Assembly: GCF_002848005.1 (NCBI RefSeq)
Contig: NZ_PKHX01000010.1
Span: 1 to 10,946, forward strand
Direction of reading: 5' to 3'
Source: Varibaculum cambriense
Lineage (GTDB): Bacteria > Actinomycetota > Actinomycetes > Actinomycetales > Actinomycetaceae
DNA: 10,946 bases
Shown: positions 6,596 to 10,946 of the stretch, piece by piece
Numbering within the stretch: the stretch's first letter is position 1
Layout: every line of letters begins with the position of its first letter
Program-made: the position numbers and the translations under genes
The notes under the pieces: model-generated
The model's database searches: none
Seen by the model: the letters and a program-made list of their open reading frames with translations, nothing else
Told to the model about the DNA's origin: nothing

Positions 6596-7844
6596 GGTTA
6601 TTCTCCTTTTTTAGGTCTAGTTCTACCTGCGCGAGCGCTGCTTTTAACGCCGGTATCAGGGTTTTTGCTTCGTCAAGTTCAATAATTAGGGGCGGCGCCA
6701 AGCGAATAATGTTGGTAGCCGGGGCATTTACAATAAATCCCGCCTTAAACAGCGCCTTCGCCAGTTGCGGGGCAATATTTTTTTCGAGGACGAGGCCGCG
6801 CAGCAGCCCTTTCCCCCGGGTGGTCTTGATTCCCGGGATTTGGGCCTCGGCAATCGCCTGCATCCAGGCGTCCCCAACTTTGGCGGCGCGGGCCGGTAAA
6901 TCCAGTTCCTCCATCAAAGTGATGGTGCGCGCCACTACCGCAGTTACCAGCGGGTTTCCTCCGAAAGTGGTGCCGTGACTTCCTGGTTTTAGGGCGCTGG
7001 CGGCGCGCTGGTTCATCGCTACGCAGGCTCCCACCGGTACTCCGGCGCCCAGGCCTTTCGCCAGGGTTACCACATCCGGGATTATTTCTTTTCCGTCATG
7101 ATAAATCCCCTGGTGGGCAAGCCATTTTCCGCATCTGCCCATCCCGGTTTGCACTTCGTCAAAAATTAGCAGGGCGCCGGTCTGGTCGGCGAGCTGGCGT
7201 GCGGCCGCTAAAACTTCCGGTGCTAGGGGGATTACGCCTGCTTCGCCTTGCAGCGGTTCCAGGAAAATCGCGGATATTCCTTTCGGATCTACTGCCTCGA
7301 TTCCCGTTACCGAGGCCTCCACAAACTCGGTGGGACCGACGAAGGGAGCAAAGGGCTCGCGGTAGGGAGCTTTATAGGTCAGTGAAAGTGAGCCCAAGGT
7401 GCGCCCGTGAAATGCCCCTTTCAGTGCAATCGCTCGCCCTCCCGGCTGGGCAGCTAGCGCCATTTTCAAGGCGGCTTCATTGGCTTCGGTGCCCGAGTTT
7501 ACGAACAGCACTCGCTCCTGGGAAGTAATTTCCGCTTGCACCGCGCTGTCCCAACCGGCAGCGCAGATTTTCTTTACTGCAGCGGCGGCCTCTAGCTGCT
7601 GAGGGGTAGTGAAGAAGTTGGAAACGTGGGTAAAGCGGCTGGCTTGCTCCCCGATAGTCTTCACTATTTCTGGATGGGCATATCCGAGGCCGTTTACCGC
7701 GATCCCCGCCAGCAGATCTAAGTATTCTTTACCATCGGCGTCCCACACCCTACTGCCTTTACCGTGGGTGAAACAGGCTTGAGGCTGCCCGAAAACTCCT
7801 AAAAGGTTTTCTTGGTAGGCGCTTATCCATTCGGCATTAGTCAT
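6588..7844 (-). CDS. argD: Acetylornithine aminotransferase
   Basis: PLP-dependent class-III aminotransferase that converts N-acetylglutamate semialdehyde to N-acetylornithine with glutamate as amino donor; related enzymes also serve lysine synthesis. The 418 residues show SGTEAN (117-122), FHGRT (145-149), [11 protein letters not shown] (227-237) with the PLP-ring aspartate D229, TLAKGLG (260-266) with the Schiff-base lysine K263, and GTTFGGNP (291-298). The start ATG at 7844-7842 overlaps the end of argB by 8 nt, with GGGAG just upstream. The end overlaps argG in an almost identical sequence context. The final residues ENNHE are effectively the encoded ribosome binding site and start codon of argG. 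Confidence 0.97.
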   Translation of the reverse strand: MTNAEWISAYQENLLGVFGQPQACFTHGKGSRVWDADGKEYLDLLAGIAVNGLGYAHPEIVKTIGEQASRFTHVSNFFTTPQQLEAAAAVKKICAAGWDSAVQAEITSQERVLFVNSGTEANEAALKMALAAQPGGRAIALKGAFHGRTLGSLSLTYKAPYREPFAPFVGPTEFVEASVTGIEAVDPKGISAIFLEPLQGEAGVIPLAPEVLAAARQLADQTGALLIFDEVQTGMGRCGKWLAHQGIYHDGKEIIPDVVTLAKGLGAGVPVGACVAMNQRAASALKPGSHGTTFGGNPLVTAVVARTITLMEELDLPARAAKVGDAWMQAIAEAQIPGIKTTRGKGLLRGLVLEKNIAPQLAKALFKAGFIVNAPATNIIRLAPPLIIELDEAKTLIPALKAALAQVELDLKKENNHE

Positions 7845-8733
7845 GGTTATCTCCCATCACCATAGTTCCAAATCCGGTATCGGTGAAGATTTCTAGCAAC
7901 ATCGAGTGCGGCACCCGGCCGTCAATAATGGTGGCTCGGGGTACTCCTTGCTGACAGGCCTGAATACAGGCTTGTACCTTGGGTCGCATTCCTGCTTCGA
8001 GGGTGGGCAACAGTTCGGCGGCCTCACTGGCTTTTATCTGTGAAATTCGAGTATCGGGGTCTGGCCAGTTGCGGTAGAGCCCTTTCACATCGGTGAGGAC
8101 GATAAGTTTCTTTGCTCCCAAGGCTCCGGCTACTGCCGCGGCCGCCAAATCGGCGTTGATATTTAACACCTGGGTGGGGTCATCTTGATTAACCGCGATG
8201 GAGGACACTACCGGGATCCGTCCGGACTGCAGTAAATCTTCTATCGGCCCGGGATCGACTGCGGTTACTTCCCCCACTAACCCCAGGTCAACCGGTTTTC
8301 CCTCTACGCTAGCACTCTTTTTGACGGCCTTTAGGAACGCCCCGTCCTCCCCGGATATTCCGATTGCCGCAATCGAGGATTCATTCAGCAGGGAAACCAG
8401 TTCGCGCTGCACCATCCCGGTGAGCACCATCCGCACTACTTTCATCACTTCCGGGCTGGTAACTCGCAGACCGGAAACAAACGGAGCCTCGATCCCCAGG
8501 GTTTTTAACATAGAGCTGATTTGGGGACCGCCGCCATGCACAATTATGGGTTCAATCCCCCATTCGTGCAGGAAAATAATGTCCCGGGCAAAAGCGGATT
8601 TAAGTTCTTCGGAAATCATGGCGTTGCCGCCGTATTTAATAACAATCCGCGAGCCCGAGTATTCGCGCAGCCACGGCAAAGTTTCTAGCAGTATCCCGGC
8701 TTTATCCCAGGCAGATAGGTTTTTTACACTCAT
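7837..8733 (-). CDS. argB: Acetylglutamate kinase
   Basis: Phosphorylates N-acetylglutamate with ATP, usually the feedback-controlled step of the cyclic arginine pathway. The 298 residues of the amino-acid kinase fold show VIKYGGNAM (31-39) with catalytic K33, VHGGGPQ (65-71), NINAD (191-195) and a second lysine region AKKLIVLTDVKG (207-218). The N-terminal helix before the core (about 10-27, AGILLETLPWLREYSG) is the extension found in arginine-inhibited hexameric forms, so feedback inhibition by arginine is likely (inferred). The start ATG at 8733-8731 overlaps the argJ stop as ATGA. The last codons form the ribosome binding site and start of argD. Confidence 0.97.
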   Translation of the reverse strand: MSVKNLSAWDKAGILLETLPWLREYSGSRIVIKYGGNAMISEELKSAFARDIIFLHEWGIEPIIVHGGGPQISSMLKTLGIEAPFVSGLRVTSPEVMKVVRMVLTGMVQRELVSLLNESSIAAIGISGEDGAFLKAVKKSASVEGKPVDLGLVGEVTAVDPGPIEDLLQSGRIPVVSSIAVNQDDPTQVLNINADLAAAAVAGALGAKKLIVLTDVKGLYRNWPDPDTRISQIKASEAAELLPTLEAGMRPKVQACIQACQQGVPRATIIDGRVPHSMLLEIFTDTGFGTMVMGDNHD

Positions 8734-9911
8734 GATGAATAGTCCGCGTTGATATGAATATATTCGTGGGTAAGGTCGTTGGTTAGTACGCTGGCCTGGG
8801 CATTTCCGGCTCCCAGACGTACCTCTAAATGCACGTCTCGGCTATCAAAGGGAACATCTTCGCGGCTACCCCAGGCGGCACCATCCTTGCATACTTGCAC
8901 CCCGTTGAACAGCACCGACACTTTGGCGGGGTCATAGGGGCAAACAGTTTCGGGTACGGTTCCTAGTTCGGAAACAATTCTGCCCCAATTGGGGTCGCAC
9001 CCGGCGATAGCGGTTTTCACCAGGTTTGACCGAGAAATAGTTTTCGCCGCGATCAAAGCGCCGGCTTCACTTTCGGCTTCGGTGACTGCGATCTCTACGG
9101 TGTGCTGTGCACCTTCCGCATCGTCAGCGAGTTTCCGTGCCAACTGGGCGCAGATTTCAGTCAGCGCCGCGGTAAATCCGCTGGGGGCTTTTCCGTTTTC
9201 CCCAGAGGCCAGCAAAATCACGGTGTCGTTAGTGGACATGCAGCCATCGGAATCTAGGCGGTTAAAGGTTTTCGCGCAGGCAACTTCCAGCGCCTTTTGG
9301 GCAGTTTCGGCATCGAGGAGGGCGTCGGTGGTGATTACACAAAGCATGGTTGCCAGAGCCGGGGCTAACATGCCGGCTCCTTTCGCCATCCCTCCAATTT
9401 GGTAGCCGTCTGCCTGGTAGTGCACGGTTTTCGGCTCGTTATCGGTAGTGAGAATCGCCCAGGAGGCATCGGCGCCACCTTCTTCACTAAGACTGGCGGC
9501 CGCAGTTTCAATCCCGGATAGCATTTTGTCCATCGGCAGCGGCACCCCGATCATTCCGGTGGAGCACACTAACACTTGCCGCGGGTCGATTTCTAGGGCG
9601 GCTCCCACTGCTTTCGCGGTGGTAACGGCATCTTTCAGGCCGTTTTCCCCGGTGCAGGCGTTGGCGCTGCCCGAGTTAAGCACTACTGAGCGCATTCCAG
9701 TCGCCCCTTTGCTGAGCATTGCCCGCGAGTAAAGTACGGGCGCGGCAGCGAAGCGGTTAGAGGTGAACACCCCGGCGGCCACCGGATTTGCCCCGGTATT
9801 GAGGACGAGCGCTAGGTCTTTACGTCCGCTGCGGCGTATTCCGGAGGCGATTCCGCAGGCTTTGAACCCCGGTACGCTAGTTACGCCTTGCAGGCTTTTA
9901 TCTTTTTTCAC
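8730..9911 (-). CDS. argJ: Glutamate N-acetyltransferase / ornithine acetyltransferase
   Basis: Transfers the acetyl group from N-acetylornithine to glutamate, releasing ornithine and closing the acetyl cycle; bifunctional forms also use acetyl-CoA. The proenzyme cuts itself before a threonine. The motif KGAGMLAPALATML (177-190) is present with nucleophile T188. STGMIG (117-122) supplies the oxyanion-hole Thr-Gly, and the C-terminus THEYIHINADYSS is family-typical. The 393 residues are a normal length. The start is GTG at 9911-9909, overlapping the argC stop as GTGA, with GGAG 7 bases upstream. Whether it is mono- or bifunctional cannot be told; no argA or argE is visible in the window. Confidence 0.97.
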   Translation of the reverse strand: MKKDKSLQGVTSVPGFKACGIASGIRRSGRKDLALVLNTGANPVAAGVFTSNRFAAAPVLYSRAMLSKGATGMRSVVLNSGSANACTGENGLKDAVTTAKAVGAALEIDPRQVLVCSTGMIGVPLPMDKMLSGIETAAASLSEEGGADASWAILTTDNEPKTVHYQADGYQIGGMAKGAGMLAPALATMLCVITTDALLDAETAQKALEVACAKTFNRLDSDGCMSTNDTVILLASGENGKAPSGFTAALTEICAQLARKLADDAEGAQHTVEIAVTEAESEAGALIAAKTISRSNLVKTAIAGCDPNWGRIVSELGTVPETVCPYDPAKVSVLFNGVQVCKDGAAWGSREDVPFDSRDVHLEVRLGAGNAQASVLTNDLTHEYIHINADYSS

Positions 9912-10946
9912 GGGGCAACTCCAATCTGGTTGATGCCGGTATATTCGGGTAGTCCCAGCGCCAAGTTAGCCGATTGTACGGCCGCTTGCGCGGTTCCTTT
10001 ACCCAGGTTATCGAGGGCACTGAGGGCAATAATCTTGCCGGAACGCTGATCCAGCGCCACCTGTACCTGCACATTGGCACTCCCGGTCACCGCTTGGGTT
10101 TGCGGCCAAGAGCCGCGTTCAAGTACCTGGATCAGATTTTCTTCTTGATAAAAATCCTGATAGAGGGCGTGCAGCTGCTCGGTGGAAGTTTTTTGGCTAG
10201 CCCCGGCGGTTACGGTTGCCAAGATTCCCCGCGACATGGGCACCAGCACCGGGGTGAGAGTGATTTTAAAGTCCTCGGCATTTTTTCCACTGCTGACCGC
10301 AAAATTCTGGGCGATTTCGGGGATGTGCCGATGAGTTCCGCCCACTGCATAAGGTTGGGCGTTTCCTAGGGCAGAAGTAGCCAAGAGATGCGGTTTTAGC
10401 GATTTTCCGGCTCCGGAATATCCCACCGCCAAAGTGGCCACGATATCGCCCGGGTCTATCAAGCCCGCGGCCACCAGCGGCTGAAAGGCCAAGGTGACAG
10501 CAGTAACGTTACAGCCAGGAACCGCTATCTGTTTAGTTTTTTTCAGCTGCTCGCGCTGAGAGGGCCCGCTGAAGCCCTGCAGTTCCGGCATCCCGTAGGT
10601 CCAGGCCTGACAGTATTCACCGCCGTAATAATGATCCCAGGCGTCTTGGGAGGTGAGGCGATGATCAGCGCCGCAATCTACCACTAGGCTTTCTACCCCG
10701 GCCTCGCGCAGTTGCGCTGCTATTTTCCCAGATTGTCCGTGCGGGAGCGCCAGGAAAATCACAGCACTTTCTTTTAACGCTACGGGGTCTACTGCTGTTA
10801 GTTCCCGCTGCGCTAATTGAGGAAGCTGGGGATGAAACTCCCCTAGCTTTTTACCCACTGAGGAGGACGCACACAGCTGGTCAACCTCAAAGACGGGGTG
10901 CGCCGCAACTATCCGCAGGATTTCTCCACCGGCAAATCCGCTAGCA
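9908..10946 (-). CDS. argC: N-acetyl-gamma-glutamyl-phosphate reductase (5' end cut)
   Basis: NADPH-dependent reduction of N-acetylglutamyl phosphate to the semialdehyde, third step of arginine synthesis. The reading frame runs past the GTG at 10858-10856 to the window edge. The extra codons read ASGFAGGEILRIVAAHP and then DQLCASSSVGKKLGEFHP, matching the N-terminal dinucleotide-binding motif of the family. The gene is therefore cut by the window and probably lacks only about 5-15 residues. The catalytic cysteine is in VPGCNVTA, the actinobacterial form, and a histidine-rich THRHIPEI segment follows. The stop TGA overlaps the argJ GTG. First visible gene of the operon; its promoter lies outside. 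Confidence 0.96.
   Translation of the reverse strand, partial: ASGFAGGEILRIVAAHPVFEVDQLCASSSVGKKLGEFHPQLPQLAQRELTAVDPVALKESAVIFLALPHGQSGKIAAQLREAGVESLVVDCGADHRLTSQDAWDHYYGGEYCQAWTYGMPELQGFSGPSQREQLKKTKQIAVPGCNVTAVTLAFQPLVAAGLIDPGDIVATLAVGYSGAGKSLKPHLLATSALGNAQPYAVGGTHRHIPEIAQNFAVSSGKNAEDFKITLTPVLVPMSRGILATVTAGASQKTSTEQLHALYQDFYQEENLIQVLERGSWPQTQAVTGSANVQVQVALDQRSGKIIALSALDNLGKGTAQAAVQSANLALGLPEYTGINQIGVAP

Noticed and set aside
6364..6978. Plus-strand open frame of 204 codons across the argG/argD junction
   Set aside because: Antisense to two genes with clear motifs; the translation is low-complexity in Arg/Ser/Pro and shows no domain pattern.
8198..8752. Plus-strand open frame of 184 codons antisense to argB
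   Set aside because: Fully opposite a confident argB with intact catalytic motifs; no recognisable features or ribosome binding context.
10856..10858. GTG as the start of argC
   Set aside because: The frame continues upstream with ASGFAGGE and other ArgC N-terminal sequence to the window edge, so this GTG is an internal valine codon.

Overview
The window reads as chromosomal DNA of an actinobacterium, most likely an Actinomycetaceae-type organism (Varibaculum/Mobiluncus/Actinomyces-like; genus not determinable from sequence alone). This rests on moderate-to-high GC, the arginine gene order, the 'PGCNVTA' form of ArgC, a TyrRS gene directly upstream of an rRNA operon leader, and a -10 box of the TAGACT type at the rRNA promoter. 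No mobile element, CRISPR array, tRNA or phage gene is visible. Almost everything is transcribed leftward (minus strand); one regulator gene points right.

Layout from right to left, the direction of transcription. Positions 10946-3958 hold a tightly packed arginine operon: argC (5' end cut by the window edge), argJ, argB, argD, argG, argH. Every junction overlaps or nearly so: GTGA at argC/argJ, ATGA at argJ/argB, 8-nt overlaps at argB/argD and argD/argG, and a single base between argG and argH. The usual actinobacterial order is argCJBDFRGH, so argF (ornithine carbamoyltransferase) and argR (arginine repressor) are missing between argD and argG. The enzymes here cover N-acetylglutamate to ornithine (B, C, D, J in cyclic acetyl transfer) and citrulline to arginine (G, H). 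The ornithine-to-citrulline step must be encoded elsewhere.

Positions 3661-3957 lie between convergent genes and contain nested inverted repeats with five copies of the heptamer AAATCCG in alternating orientation, probably including the operon terminator. Positions 2957-3661 encode an NrtR-type regulator (Nudix-like sensor domain with a degraded catalytic box, plus a winged-helix domain). It is divergent from a membrane protein at 2873-1806 of the EIIC_2/PfoR-like family. The 83-bp gap between them carries a near-perfect 25-bp palindrome, a strong candidate for the regulator's operator. The pair looks like a small self-contained regulator/transporter module placed between argH and tyrS.

Positions 1677-412 encode tyrosyl-tRNA synthetase. 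Positions 411-1 are non-coding and are best read as the promoter and leader of an rRNA operon whose 16S gene starts just beyond the left edge: a TTGAAA-N18-TAGACT promoter, a GC hairpin, a boxA-like element, and a strongly GT-rich leader on the minus strand.

The core genes are ordinary. The items most worth a second look are the argF/argR gap, the near-identical gene junctions on both sides of argD, the palindrome with its degenerate-Nudix regulator, and the nested repeat behind argH.
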